From Salinisphaera orenii subsp. halophila YIM 95161 (lineage in GTDB: Bacteria > Pseudomonadota > Gammaproteobacteria > Nevskiales > Salinisphaeraceae), in NCBI RefSeq assembly GCF_003732545.1, contig NZ_AYKF01000013.1, forward strand, positions 1 through 64,000: DNA of 64,000 nt, in the 5' to 3' direction. Every line of letters begins with the position of its first letter. Positions within the stretch are counted from its first letter, which is position 1. A model generated the notes under the pieces. That model was not told the origin of the DNA. It saw only the letters and a program-made list of their open reading frames with translations, and did no database searches. Made by a program: the position numbers and the translations under genes. Of this stretch, positions 48,236 to 58,946 are shown in pieces.

Positions 48236-48886
48236 ATGAACAAGGCCAAGCGAACCGAGATCTTCGAGCGTCTGCGCGACGCCAACCCCGAACCCGAGAC
48301 CGAGCTGCAGTACGGCTCGCCGTTCGAGCTACTCGTCGCGGTGATCCTGTCCGCCCAGGCGACCGACGTCGGCGTCAACAAGGCCACGGCGAAGCTGTTT
48401 CCCGTCGCCAATACGCCGCAGGCGATCCTCGACCTGGGCGAGGACGGCCTCAAGGATTACGTTAAGACCATCGGTCTATACAACAGCAAGGCCGCCAACA
48501 TCATCAAGACCTGCCGGGCGCTGGTCGACGAACACGACGGCCAAGTGCCGGACACGCGCGAGGCGCTGGTCGCGCTGCCGGGCGTGGGCCGCAAGACCGC
48601 CAACGTGGTCCTCAATACCGCGTTCGGCCAGCCCGCGATGGCGGTCGACACGCATATCTATCGGGTGGCCAACCGCACCGGCATCGCGCCGGGCAAGACC
48701 GTGCGCGCGGTCGAGGACCGGCTCATGCGGCTGGTGCCGAAACCGTTCCTACGGGACGCCCACCACTGGCTGATCCTGCACGGGCGCTATACCTGCCGCG
48801 CGCGCAAGCCGCTATGCGATGCGTGCGTGATCGTCGACCTGTGCGAATATCGCCACAAGAATCTTGCCGAGGACGTCGCTTCATGA
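48236..48886 (+). CDS. nth: Endonuclease III
   Basis: A 216-residue DNA glycosylase/AP lyase for oxidised pyrimidines. The helix-hairpin-helix LPGVGRKTANVVLN contains the catalytic Lys; VDTHIYRVANR has the catalytic Asp. The [4Fe-4S] loop has Cys spacing C-x6-C-x2-C-x5-C (CRARKPLCDACVIVDLCEY). Length is close to E. coli Nth (211). Its stop overlaps the FAA hydrolase start. rnfB-nth adjacency is usual. Confidence 0.96.
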   Translation: MNKAKRTEIFERLRDANPEPETELQYGSPFELLVAVILSAQATDVGVNKATAKLFPVANTPQAILDLGEDGLKDYVKTIGLYNSKAANIIKTCRALVDEHDGQVPDTREALVALPGVGRKTANVVLNTAFGQPAMAVDTHIYRVANRTGIAPGKTVRAVEDRLMRLVPKPFLRDAHHWLILHGRYTCRARKPLCDACVIVDLCEYRHKNLAEDVAS

Positions 48887-49542
48887 GCCGACCCCGCCCC
48901 GCCGACGCGTTTTCCGTTCGCAGCACGCCGCGCATCTTCTGCATCGGGCGCAACTACGCGAAGCACATCGCCGAACTCGACAGCACGCTGCCGGGCCAGG
49001 AGTGCGTGATATTCATGAAACCGGCGAGCGCGCTGGTGGCGCCCGAGGAGGCGATCATCCTCCCAGCCGACGTCGGCGAGATCCACCACGAGGCGGAACT
49101 CGTGGTCGAGATCGGCCCGGGCGGCCGCGACATCGCCGCCGAAGCCGCACGCGGGCACATCGCCGCGGTCGGCCTGGGGCTCGATCTGACCCTGCGCGAC
49201 GTCCAGACCGGGCTCAAGAACACGGGCGAGCCCTGGGAGAAGGCCAAGGCCTTCGACCACAGTGCGCCGCTGGGGCCGATGACCGCGCTCGACGACGACA
49301 TCGACCTGGCCGATCTGCACTTCGATCTGAGCGTGGACGGCGAGGTGCGCCAGCACGGTCATACCGCCCACATGCTCGTCGGGGTCGCCGAGTTGATCGC
49401 CGTGCTCAGCCGCCACTGGCACCTGCTGCCGGGCGATCTGGTATTCACCGGCACACCGGAGGGCGTCGGGCCGGTGCAGGCCGGCATGCAGCTCGCCCTG
49501 TCATCGCCCCGGCTCGCCGGCGCCGAATGGACCATCGCCTGA
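48883..49542 (+). CDS. Fumarylacetoacetate hydrolase (FAH) family protein
   Basis: A 219-residue protein with the FAH fold, often annotated YcgM or acylpyruvase. Metal-binding acidic residues lie in EIHHEAELVVEIG, and the pattern IGRNYAKHIAEL, RDVQTGLKNTGEPWEKAKAFDHSAPLGPM and FTGTPEGVGPV fit. Members hydrolyse acylpyruvates or decarboxylate oxaloacetate; the substrate here is unknown. The start ATG overlaps the nth stop by four bases, and gph follows after 47 bases. Confidence 0.88.
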   Translation: MSRPRPADAFSVRSTPRIFCIGRNYAKHIAELDSTLPGQECVIFMKPASALVAPEEAIILPADVGEIHHEAELVVEIGPGGRDIAAEAARGHIAAVGLGLDLTLRDVQTGLKNTGEPWEKAKAFDHSAPLGPMTALDDDIDLADLHFDLSVDGEVRQHGHTAHMLVGVAELIAVLSRHWHLLPGDLVFTGTPEGVGPVQAGMQLALSSPRLAGAEWTIA

Positions 49543-49589
49543 CGACCCGCAGACCCCTTCTCGCTTCGCTCCAGTCACAAGGACACGCC

Positions 49590-50297
49590 ATGCATCCGGC
49601 GCTCGATCACATCGCTCTCGTCGTCTTCGATCTGGACGGCACGCTCATCGACTCGGCGCCGGACCTGGCAACGGCCGTCGACGCCGTACTCGGCGAGCGC
49701 GGGCTGCCCCCGGCCGGCGTGGACAAGGTGCGCGACTGGGTCGGCAACGGCACGCACAAGCTGGTCGAACGCGCGCTCACCGACGCCACGCGTGCAAGCG
49801 GCGAGCCGGCCTCCGAAGCCGATGTGGACGCCGCCCATGCGCGCTTTCTGATCCACTACGGCGCCGCCCCCTGCGAACGCACGCTGCTCTACGAAGGCGC
49901 AGGCGAACTGCTCGAGACGCTGACCGCGGCCGGGGTCGCCTGCGCACTGGTGACCAACAAGCCCGCCGCGTTTCTGCCCCCGATTCTCGAACGATTCGGT
50001 CTCGGCGACCGGTTCGCCGTGACCGTCGGCGGCGACACGCTCGCGCGCAAGAAACCGCACCCCGATCCCCTGCTGCACGCCGCCGAGCGGACCGGCATCA
50101 GCCCCGACCGCGCCCTCATGATCGGCGACTCGCGGCACGACGTCGCCGCTGGCAAGGCGGCCGGCTTCCGTACGCTGGCCGTGACCTACGGCTACAACCA
50201 CGGCGAGCCCGTCCGGGACAGCGCTCCCGACCACGTGGTCGATACGCTGGCCGAGCTGCTGCCCCAGGGCGAGACTCTGTCGCCCCACGCAACCTGA
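49590..50297 (+). CDS. gph: Phosphoglycolate phosphatase
   Basis: A 235-residue HAD-family hydrolase. Motif I is VVFDLDGTLIDSAPDLA, followed by VTNKPAAFLPPIL (motif II), KKPHPDPLLHAAE (Lys of motif III) and MIGDSRHDVAAGKAAGF (motif IV). The pattern VGNGTHKLVERAL is typical of Gph. It clears 2-phosphoglycolate formed during DNA repair or photorespiration-like reactions. An ATG at 49590 starts the domain. A plausible operon is nth-FAH-gph. Confidence 0.88.
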   Translation: MHPALDHIALVVFDLDGTLIDSAPDLATAVDAVLGERGLPPAGVDKVRDWVGNGTHKLVERALTDATRASGEPASEADVDAAHARFLIHYGAAPCERTLLYEGAGELLETLTAAGVACALVTNKPAAFLPPILERFGLGDRFAVTVGGDTLARKKPHPDPLLHAAERTGISPDRALMIGDSRHDVAAGKAAGFRTLAVTYGYNHGEPVRDSAPDHVVDTLAELLPQGETLSPHAT

Positions 50298-51361
50298 GTC
50301 CTTTTCGGCAGAGGGCGTGACGAGGCGTTCCAGTAACGGCGCACGGGGGATCGCGCCCCTCACCGGACGCCGAGCCGGCGCCTCATCGTCGCCACGAAAC
50401 CGGCCCGGCACGAGGACGCAGCGGGGGCGGCATCGACGGCCGCGAGAAGGCGCCGCCGACTCCATTGCGTGACCGTCGCCTCGCCGCCGGGCGTGATTCG
50501 CAGCCCTTCGACCCCGGCGCGCGAAGCGATACTGCACGGCTCGGGCCGCAAGCGGCCGGCCTGTGCGCGCGACGATGCGTTCACGCTTCAGAGACAATAC
50601 CGTCGCCGACGTTTGCCGATGGCGACGCCGCTCAGGCCAGACGGCATGGGCGACCGATCGCTCCGGGCGGAGCAGCGCCTCGCGCGCTGGAACAGCAGCT
50701 CGGCGCGCGGCAGGGCGCGCCGGCTGTTCGGGCTGATCCCCGGTCGGCGGTCTGCCGAGCACGCTTTCCCCGTGGTATCGACGGCCGGGGGCCAGCGCCT
50801 GTTCGTCACTGTCACGACGGGGCCGCGGTTCGCTCTGCCGGTCAGACCGGTGCCGTCCGTACTCGAGTTCGAGCGTTCGGGCCCGGCGATATCCGTTCGC
50901 AACGGCGTGAGGCCCGATGACGATCGGCCGATCATTGGGCCGCGATCAGGTTTACGTCTCAGCGAACACGCATCGACGAACTCGCGGCGGCGACGCTCGA
51001 CGAGCCCGGCCCGGCGCCGAATCCCCCGGGTACCGACTGAGCGGGCCCGTCGACGGGCTCCGACCGCGCTATCCGGCTGCAGGCCGGCGATGCCCGCATC
51101 CACGACACGCCGTCGATCAACACGACCCTGCCATCACTGCCGACGGGCGCCGGGCTGCTCGATTTCACCTCCACCGCGCTCGCATCGGGATCGCCACCGG
51201 TATGATCAACTCACGTGACGACCGCGCCTCGATCACGCGTGCGTCCGGCGACTTCACGATCGCAGGCCCCGCTTGCCGCACCGGCACGCCGGGTCGCGCC
51301 GCGCAGCCGCTCCGGGCGCGACCCGGGCCCGCGCGACGTTCAGCGGCCCTTCGGTCGCGTA
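50298..51361. other. Gene-free kilobase upstream of pckA
   Basis: About 1.06 kb without a convincing gene on either strand. The open frames present (50465-51375 region) are Arg-rich, lack ribosome sites and match no family I know. A short plus-strand stretch near 51080-51190 (reading INTTLPSLPTGAGLLDFTSTA) looks more protein-like and may be the remains of a decayed gene. Some of this DNA is probably pckA control region. Confidence 0.4.
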
Positions 51362-51390
51362 TTGCCACGCTATGACCTAATCGGTAATCT
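51362..51390 (+). promoter_or_regulatory. Candidate sigma-70 promoter of pckA
   Basis: TTGCCA (51362-51367), a 17-base spacer and TAATCT (51385-51390) form a sigma-70-like pair; transcription would start about 45 bases before the pckA ATG. Confidence 0.55.
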
Positions 51391-51440
51391 CCGCGTTTTT
51401 GCCGCGCCCCGCGGGCCGGTCGAATTCAGGACGGGTGCAC

Positions 51441-53096
51441 ATGAGTCTGAACGCCGCGTTGAAGGAAACGCTGGGCCTCGACGGCCTGGAATATCGTCAC
51501 GATCTCGGCAAGGATGCGCTCTTTCGTGAAGCACTCGCCAACGACCGCGGCCGCATCCGAGCCGACGGACCGGACGACGAGCCCAAGGCCTACGAGACCG
51601 CGCTCGGCCTCAAGGGCCCGCTGGTCTATTATTCCGATCCCAGCTGCACCGGGCGCCCGGTCCAGGACACCTTTGCGGTCGCCTGGCCCGAGGTCGAGGA
51701 CAAGCTGTGGTGGAAGTCGGATTTCCAGAAGTTCGACCCGGATCATTTCGGCCCGCTGCTCGAGCGCGTGGCCGCGCATCTGAACGAGCGCGGCCGTCAT
51801 CTGTACGTCCAGGACGTCCACTGCGGGTGGGACCCGGCCTACGCCGTGCCCTATCGCTTCGTCGGCGAATACGCCACGCACGCCCTGTTCGCAACCAACA
51901 TGTTCGCCTCGGGCGTCGACGTGGCGGACCCGGAATCCAAGCGCTGGACGCTCCTCGACGTACCCAGCTTCCACTGCGACCCCGAACGCGACGGCACGCT
52001 GAGCGCGCGCGCCGTGATCATCGACATGCGCAACCGCGTCGGCCTGGTGCTCGGCCGCGCGGATTACTGCGGCGTGGTCAAGAAGACCATGTTCACGGTC
52101 ATGAACTATCTGTTGCCCGAGATCGGCGAGATGCCGATGCACTGCTCGGCCAACGTCGGCCCCCGCGGCGACGGCGCCATCCTGTTCGGCCTGTCCGGCA
52201 CCGGCAAGACGACGCTCTCGGCCGACCCTGAACGTGAGCTCATCGGCGACGACGAGCACGCGTGGACCGCTGACGGCGTGTCCAACTTCGAGGGGGGCTG
52301 CTACGCCAAGCTCATCGATCTCGACAAGGCCGCCGAGCCGGTGATCGCCGCGGCGCTGTCCATGCCCGGCAGCGTGATCGAGAACGTGCCGCCCCTGCCC
52401 GATCGGCTGCTGGCCGAAACCGATCCGCAGGATCTGGACCTCAGCGACAACGCCATCACCGAGAACACGCGGCTGTCGTATCCGCTGGCGGCGAATCCGA
52501 ACGTCGCCGACGGCGCACGCGGGCCGCACCCCGAGACCATCGTGCTGCTCACCGCGGACGCCTTCGGCGTGCTGCCGCCGGTCTCGATCCTCGACACCCG
52601 CGACGTCATGTACCACTTCGTCTCCGGCTTCACCGCCAAGCTGGCCGGTACCGAGGTCGGCGTGAACGAACCCAAGGCCGCCTTCTCGGCCTGCTTCGGG
52701 GCGCCGTTCATGGCGCAGAAACCCTCGGTCTACGCCGAGATCCTGGCCGAGAAGATGAAGACGCACCGGGCCCGCTGCATTCTGCTCAACACCGGCTGGT
52801 CGGGTGGGCCGCACGGCGTCGGCAAGCGCATCTCCATCCAGCATACGCGGGCGCTGCTCAACGCCGCGCTGGCGGGCGAACTCGATGCCGACAAGGTCGG
52901 CTACGAGAACCATCCGATCTTCAATCTCGCCATGCCCACCGCCTGCCCCGGCGTGCCCACCGAGATTCTCAATCCGCGCAACACCTGGGAAGACAAGCAC
53001 GCCTACGACGTCCAGGCCGAGAAGCTACGCGACATGTTCCGCGAGAACTACCGCAGCAAGGGCTTCGACGCCCTCGGCATCGAAGCGGTGATGTAG
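51441..53096 (+). CDS. pckA: Phosphoenolpyruvate carboxykinase (ATP)
   Basis: A 551-residue gluconeogenic enzyme that converts oxaloacetate and ATP to PEP, ADP and CO2. The ATP-dependent type is shown by the kinase loop LFGLSGTGKTTLSADPER, the segment MHCSANVGPRGD before it, the N-terminal substrate Arg in YYSDPSCTGRPVQDTF and late segments such as NTGWSGGPHGVGKRISIQ. The ATG at 51441 has an AGGA-type site; an open extension to 51399 is not needed. It stands alone with about 1 kb of gene-free DNA before it. Confidence 0.97.
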   Translation: MSLNAALKETLGLDGLEYRHDLGKDALFREALANDRGRIRADGPDDEPKAYETALGLKGPLVYYSDPSCTGRPVQDTFAVAWPEVEDKLWWKSDFQKFDPDHFGPLLERVAAHLNERGRHLYVQDVHCGWDPAYAVPYRFVGEYATHALFATNMFASGVDVADPESKRWTLLDVPSFHCDPERDGTLSARAVIIDMRNRVGLVLGRADYCGVVKKTMFTVMNYLLPEIGEMPMHCSANVGPRGDGAILFGLSGTGKTTLSADPERELIGDDEHAWTADGVSNFEGGCYAKLIDLDKAAEPVIAAALSMPGSVIENVPPLPDRLLAETDPQDLDLSDNAITENTRLSYPLAANPNVADGARGPHPETIVLLTADAFGVLPPVSILDTRDVMYHFVSGFTAKLAGTEVGVNEPKAAFSACFGAPFMAQKPSVYAEILAEKMKTHRARCILLNTGWSGGPHGVGKRISIQHTRALLNAALAGELDADKVGYENHPIFNLAMPTACPGVPTEILNPRNTWEDKHAYDVQAEKLRDMFRENYRSKGFDALGIEAVM

Positions 53097-53108
53097 CCAC
53101 GGCCGACG

Positions 53109-53140
53109 ACGTCGATCGCCCGAGCCCGGGCGATCGACGT
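53109..53140 (+). terminator. Strong hairpin after pckA
   Basis: A perfect 14-bp stem (ACGTCGATCGCCCG with CGGGCGATCGACGT) and AGCC loop lies 13 bases past the pckA stop. The next bases (TTGACAGGTTTCTT) are moderately T-rich, so it may be a terminator or 3'-end-stabilising stem. Confidence 0.6.
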
Positions 53141-53535
53141 TTGACAGGTTTCTTGCATCATCTCGGCCGGGCCGCGTCGCGTGTCGTGTCGATAAGCACG
53201 GCACCGGATCACGCCAAAGCTCGGCTCGATGAACCTGCCCGTCGCCGCGACCGCAGGCCGGAGCCGCAGTTCCGCTGACCCGACCCGGCGCGGCCGCCGC
53301 GTTTCGTGTCGTACGGCCGCCGCCGGTCATGCCGGGCAGGGCGTCCATCGCCGCGCCGTCGAAGCCCCCGCGTTCGCAGGCGAGCGCTGGCATCCCCTCG
53401 ACCGAACCACACGACGGTCGCGAGCGGCCGATCCCACCCCCAATCGTCGACGTCGGCGACCACGGCATCAAGGCCGGGCGCGCCACGGCCTACACGCTGT
53501 GCGGGTGCCGGCCGGAGCGTGCCTCCCCGGACACG
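53141..53535. other. Gene-free spacer between pckA and the FKBP terminator
   Basis: About 400 bases between the hairpin after pckA and the convergent terminator. Short frames of Arg/Ala/Pro-rich type only. A TTGACA at 53141 lacks a matching -10. Nothing is supported. Confidence 0.4.
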
Positions 53536-53565
53536 AAAAAGCCGCTGACGCATCGCGTCAGCGGC
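53536..53565 (-). terminator. Rho-independent terminator of the FKBP lipoprotein gene
   Basis: A perfect 11-bp stem GCCGCTGACGC / GCGTCAGCGGC with a 3-base loop is followed on the minus strand by TTTTT. It lies 62 bases after the stop of the minus-strand gene at 53628. Confidence 0.88.
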
Positions 53566-53627
53566 TCGCTTTCATGCCGGCGATGACGCGGCCCGCGTGG
53601 TGCGGGCTCGCTCGTCGTGGTCGGCGA

Positions 53628-54566
53628 TCAGCCCTCGTCGGCGTTCGAGTCCTCGCCTGCACTGTCGCCACCCGAGGCGTCGGCGGCGGACTCTTCGTCG
53701 CCCCCATCGCCGCCGGCGCCATCACTGCCCTCGCCGCTGCCGCCGTCGTCGACCTCGATCAGCTCGACGTCGAAGATCAGCGTCTCGTTCGGGCCGATCT
53801 GGGCCCCCGCGCCGCGCTCGCCGTAGGCGAGATCGGCGGGGATGTAGAGTTCGTACTTGGCGCCCTCCTTCATCAGCTGGAGCGCTTCGGTCCAGCCCGG
53901 GATGACCGCATCGACCGGAAAGGTCACCGGTTCGCCGCGCTCGCGCGAGCTGTCGAACACGGTGCCGTCGATGAGCTCGCCGGTGTAATGCACCGTGACG
54001 CTGTCGCTCTTCGAGGGCGTCGGGCCGTCGCCTTCCTCCAGAACCTTGTACTGCAGCCCGCTGTCGGTCGTCTCGACGCCTTCCTTGTCCTTGTTCTCGG
54101 CCAGGAACTGCTCGCCCTTGTCCTGGTTCGAGCGCGCCTGCTCCTGCGCCTGATCCTGCTGGGCGGCTTCCATGTCCTGGACGAAGCCCTGCATCACGCT
54201 GTCGAGCTCTTCCTGCGACAGACGCGTGTCGTTGCCCTCGATGGTGTCGCGCACGCCCTGGGACAGCATGTCCACGTTGAGCTCGACCGGCAGTTCCTGG
54301 AGCGAATTGCCGATATCCATGCCGAGCGCGTAGCTGCGCTTCTCGTCATCGTTGGCGAAGGCATCGCCGGACTGCTTCGACTGGTCCGAATCGTCCTCGG
54401 CGGCGCTGTCGCCGCTTTCACCGCCGTCGCCGTTCGTGCCCGTGTCGGTGTTCTCGCTGTTGTCGCCGCCACCGGCCTGTTCGCTGCCGGCCTCGTCCGA
54501 ACCGGACTGATTGCCGCACGCCGTCAGCGCGAAAATGCACGCAAGCAACGCAATGAATCGTTTCAT
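53628..54566 (-). CDS. FKBP-type peptidyl-prolyl isomerase lipoprotein (Mip/FkpA-like)
   Basis: A 312-residue envelope protein. The signal ends with lipobox ALTACG (Cys17), so it is lipid-anchored. Residues 18-70 are an acidic Ser/Asp/Gly linker, then the Mip-type dimerisation helices (about 75-150; [34 protein letters not shown]), then the FKBP domain (about 165-275; [59 protein letters not shown]). The last 35 residues are another acidic tail. It catalyses proline isomerisation and assists folding of exported proteins. Confidence 0.9.
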   Translation of the reverse strand: MKRFIALLACIFALTACGNQSGSDEAGSEQAGGGDNSENTDTGTNGDGGESGDSAAEDDSDQSKQSGDAFANDDEKRSYALGMDIGNSLQELPVELNVDMLSQGVRDTIEGNDTRLSQEELDSVMQGFVQDMEAAQQDQAQEQARSNQDKGEQFLAENKDKEGVETTDSGLQYKVLEEGDGPTPSKSDSVTVHYTGELIDGTVFDSSRERGEPVTFPVDAVIPGWTEALQLMKEGAKYELYIPADLAYGERGAGAQIGPNETLIFDVELIEVDDGGSGEGSDGAGGDGGDEESAADASGGDSAGEDSNADEG

Positions 54567-54663
54567 CGAGATCGTCCATGGACTGTAATGGGACCCGCAA
54601 GCCTACGCTAAAGGTCGGACAAGCAAAAGCAGGACAGGCGACGACGCCGAAGCCGGCCCGGGA

Positions 54664-55944
54664 CTAGCCGCCACGCCCCGTGGCCGACTCGCCGGGCGGT
54701 GCGCCGGGCGTGTCGGGATGCGTACGCGGATCGAGTTCCAGGATCACCGGACCGGTGTCGGCGGCGGCGATGTTGACATAAGGACCCTGGGCGTCCACCG
54801 GCACGCTCGGCGTGGTGACGCCGCGCCAGATCACGAAACCGCCGTACACGGTCAGTACCGCGGCCAGGAATACGAACAGGCCGTCCGGACCCAGCCCCTG
54901 CATGGCCAACGCGCCGGCGACCGGCCCGATGCAGGTGCCGATCCCGTAGACGAACAGCAGACCGGCGCTCGCAGCAACCGGATCGCCCTCGGCCATGCCG
55001 TCGTTGATCATCGACAGGCTCACCGGATAGAGACAGCCCGTCAGCCCGAACACCGCGACCGTGGCGGCGTACAGCACGACCGCCTGGCCGGCGCCGAACG
55101 CCGCGGCGGCCAGGGCGCCGATCAACGCGAGGCCGGCGATCACGGCGCTGAGCCAGCGCCGATCGAACCGGTCCGAGACCCAGCCGACCGGCCACTGCAG
55201 CACCATGGTAGCCAACACGGCAAAGACCATGTAGCGCGAGACCCCCTCCAGCGACAGGCCGATGCTGCTGGCGTAGACCGGCGCCAGCGCCAGAAAGGCG
55301 GATAGGACCACACCGCCGGCGAGTCCGCCCAGGGCGCCACTGGGCGACAGCCGATAGAGCGCGCCGAAGTGCAATCGGCCGATCGCCCCCATGACCGGCG
55401 CCTCGGAACGCGTCAGCGCCAGCGGCACGAGCGACAGCACGATCAGGATGGCGACGAGACTGTAGATCGGGTAGTCGTCTGTCGCTCCCCAGGCGACCAG
55501 ATACTGGTCGAGCGCGGCGGCGAAGAAATACACCACCTGATACACCCCGAGCAGCGCGCCGCGGGTCGCACGCGTCGACCGGCCCGAGATCCAGCTCTCC
55601 AGCACCATGATCAATCCGGCGGCACAGAATCCGACCAGGCCGCGCAGCGCGGCCCAGAGCCAGCCGTCGATGTACATCGGGTGAATGAGAGCAGCCACGC
55701 AGCCCACCGCCGCAAACGCCGAGAACGAGCGGATCTGACCGACGCGCCGGATGAGTCCGGTGGCCAGGCGCGACCCGAGCACGAAGCCGATCGAATGACA
55801 GACCAGCACCAGCCCGACGGCGGTCGCCGAAAACCCCTCATCCGCGAGCTGCACGGCGAGGACGGTGCCGAGCAGCGCGGTGCCGGCGATGAACAGCGCG
55901 AGGCTCGCGAACATCGCCGCCAGCGATACGATCACCTGCCCCAT
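54664..55944 (-). CDS. MFS transporter (YcaD-like)
   Basis: A 426-residue inner-membrane protein with twelve predicted hydrophobic helices. The segment GLVLVCHSIGFVLGSRLATGLIRRVGQIRSF and ALRGLVGFCAAGLIMVLESWI resemble the YcaD branch of the major facilitator superfamily. The second half has GWVSDRFDRRWLSA, the cytoplasmic loop repeat. The C-terminal tail (about 380-426) is soluble and Pro/Gly-rich. The substrate is unknown. Confidence 0.88.
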   Translation of the reverse strand: MGQVIVSLAAMFASLALFIAGTALLGTVLAVQLADEGFSATAVGLVLVCHSIGFVLGSRLATGLIRRVGQIRSFSAFAAVGCVAALIHPMYIDGWLWAALRGLVGFCAAGLIMVLESWISGRSTRATRGALLGVYQVVYFFAAALDQYLVAWGATDDYPIYSLVAILIVLSLVPLALTRSEAPVMGAIGRLHFGALYRLSPSGALGGLAGGVVLSAFLALAPVYASSIGLSLEGVSRYMVFAVLATMVLQWPVGWVSDRFDRRWLSAVIAGLALIGALAAAAFGAGQAVVLYAATVAVFGLTGCLYPVSLSMINDGMAEGDPVAASAGLLFVYGIGTCIGPVAGALAMQGLGPDGLFVFLAAVLTVYGGFVIWRGVTTPSVPVDAQGPYVNIAAADTGPVILELDPRTHPDTPGAPPGESATGRGG

Positions 55945-56092
55945 CGATGCACCACTTGCCCCGATACGAAGCGAGCGCGCCCGGCCCTCACTGCCGAACG
56001 CACGTCAGCCCTCGTCAACGTCTCCCGGAAGACCAAACCGCCGGTCGGCACCGTCTCGCCCACGACAGATCAAACGTCGCCGGCGCCGCGGA

Positions 56093-57301
<1,209 letters not shown>

Positions 57302-57410
57302 AGTCTTCGCCGGGCCTTGCGTTTCAATCGAAATCTCAGAACGCGGCATTATACGCAAGCCGTCGCCCCGCGCGGCCCACCCGGCATCGCCCAGCTGCTA
57401 GTATCGCGCC

Positions 57411-58067
57411 ATGACAGCATCCGACAACATCGAATCGGCGACGCCGCTGATGGCGAATCGCTTCCGCGGCTTCCTGCCCGTCGTCATCGACGTGGAGACC
57501 GGCGGCTTCAACAGCGCGACCGACGCACTGCTCGAGATCGCGGCGGTCACCGTGGATTTCGACGCCGATGCACAGCTCGACATCCGCGAGTCTATGGCCT
57601 ATCACGTGGCGCCCTTCGAGGGCGCCAACATCGAACCGGCCTCCCTGGAGGTCAACGGCATCGATCCGCATCACCCGCTGCGCCCCGCGCTGCCGGAGCA
57701 CGAAGCGCTGGCGCGCATCTTCAAGGTGGTGCGCCAGACGATGAAGGAAGCCGGTTGCAAGCGCGCGGTCCTGGTCGGACACAACGCCCATTTCGATCTC
57801 GGCTTTCTCAACGCGGCGATCGCCCGCACGGGCATCAAGCGCAGCCCCTTTCATCCGTTCTCCTGCTTCGACACCGCCACTCTGGCGGGCGTCGCCCTGG
57901 GCCAGACGGTGCTCAAGCGCGCCGCGACCGCGGCCGGGATGTCCTGGGACAGCGAGGCCGCCCATTCGGCCCGCTACGACACCGAGCAGACCGCACGCCT
58001 GTTCTGCACCATCGTCAACCGTTTCCAGCCCATCTACGAGAACATCCCGCCCCTGCCACAGAACTGA
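57411..58067 (+). CDS. rnt: Ribonuclease T
   Basis: A 218-residue 3'-exoribonuclease of the DEDD (DnaQ-like) family that trims tRNA and 5S/23S rRNA 3' ends. The Exo motifs are [11 protein letters not shown] (Asp, Glu), [14 protein letters not shown] (Asp) and [14 protein letters not shown] (His, Asp). Length fits E. coli RNase T (215). A -10-like TAGTAT lies seven bases before the ATG. Confidence 0.95.
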   Translation: MTASDNIESATPLMANRFRGFLPVVIDVETGGFNSATDALLEIAAVTVDFDADAQLDIRESMAYHVAPFEGANIEPASLEVNGIDPHHPLRPALPEHEALARIFKVVRQTMKEAGCKRAVLVGHNAHFDLGFLNAAIARTGIKRSPFHPFSCFDTATLAGVALGQTVLKRAATAAGMSWDSEAAHSARYDTEQTARLFCTIVNRFQPIYENIPPLPQN

Positions 58068-58157
58068 TCCGGTCACGCGCGTGCCATGCGCGCGTCATCG
58101 TTTCTCAACTCGCGAACCCTAGCCTGCGCATGACGCCACCGTTACGGAGGACATGCC

Positions 58158-58946
58158 ATGGCCGTCGCCGCACGTTCGCTGGAGTTGCCCCGGTCCGCGC
58201 CGCGTCTCACCGTGCAGGTCGCGCGCGACGCCGCGGAGATCGAAACCAGTCTGGCACTGCGCCACCGCGTGTTCATCGAGGAGATGGGCGCGCGCATCCC
58301 GAACCAGGCGCCGGATATCGAAACCGACGCCTTCGATCGCCATTGTCGCCACCTGCTGGTACGGGACACCGCCACGGGCCGGCTGCTGGCCTCGACCCGA
58401 CTGCTGGATGACGCCGGCGCCGCCGCGGCCGGCGGGTTCTACTCGCAGACCGAATTCGAGCTGGAATCCATGCTCGAGCTGCCCGGGCGCACGCTCGAGA
58501 TCGGCCGCACCTGCGTCGCACCGGATGCACGCCACGGGACGGTGATGGCCGTTCTCTGGTCCGGCATCGCCCGCCTCGTGCGCGCCGAGGACCATGCGCA
58601 TCTGATCGGCTGTGTCAGCCTCGATGCACGCGACGGCGGCGCGCGGGCGCGTGCCCTCTACGCGGCACTGGAATCACGGCATCGGTCGACGGGCACGGTC
58701 GTGCGCCCGCGACGACCACTGCCCGCGGCGGACGCCGACCCGGCCGGCACGCGCCGTCCGCCGCTACTGCGGACCTATCTGGGGCTGGGCGCCACGGTGG
58801 CCGGCGAACCCTGCTGGGACCCCGCATTTCGCGTGGCCGACTTGTTCATGCACCTGCAAGTCGCTAACTTGTGCCCGCGTTATGCTCGACACTTCCTCGA
58901 ATCGTCAGGCCCGACCGCTGCTCGGGCGGGTCGGCCTGTATCTTAA
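58158..58946 (+). CDS. olsB: L-ornithine N-alpha-acyltransferase (OlsB-like)
   Basis: A 262-residue GNAT-like acyltransferase. OlsB forms the amide bond between a 3-hydroxyacyl-ACP and ornithine, giving lyso-ornithine lipid. Family features are LRHRVFIEEMGARIPN, DAFDRHCRHLLVRD, LASTRLLDDAGAA, GGFYSQTEFELESML, EIGRTCVAPDAR and LGCVSLDARDG-like LIGCVSLDARDGGA. Start at the ATG 58158 with a GGAGG ribosome site. Its end overlaps olsA by 65 bases in another frame. Confidence 0.9.
   Translation: MAVAARSLELPRSAPRLTVQVARDAAEIETSLALRHRVFIEEMGARIPNQAPDIETDAFDRHCRHLLVRDTATGRLLASTRLLDDAGAAAAGGFYSQTEFELESMLELPGRTLEIGRTCVAPDARHGTVMAVLWSGIARLVRAEDHAHLIGCVSLDARDGGARARALYAALESRHRSTGTVVRPRRPLPAADADPAGTRRPPLLRTYLGLGATVAGEPCWDPAFRVADLFMHLQVANLCPRYARHFLESSGPTAARAGRPVS

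Noticed and set aside
50588-51103. Minus-strand 171-codon frame upstream of pckA
   Set aside because: Arg/Ser/Gly-rich, no recognisable domain and no ribosome site; not reported as a gene.
53141-53146. TTGACA resembling a -35 element after pckA
   Set aside because: No -10-like hexamer at 15-19 bases; it belongs to the T-rich tail behind the pckA hairpin.
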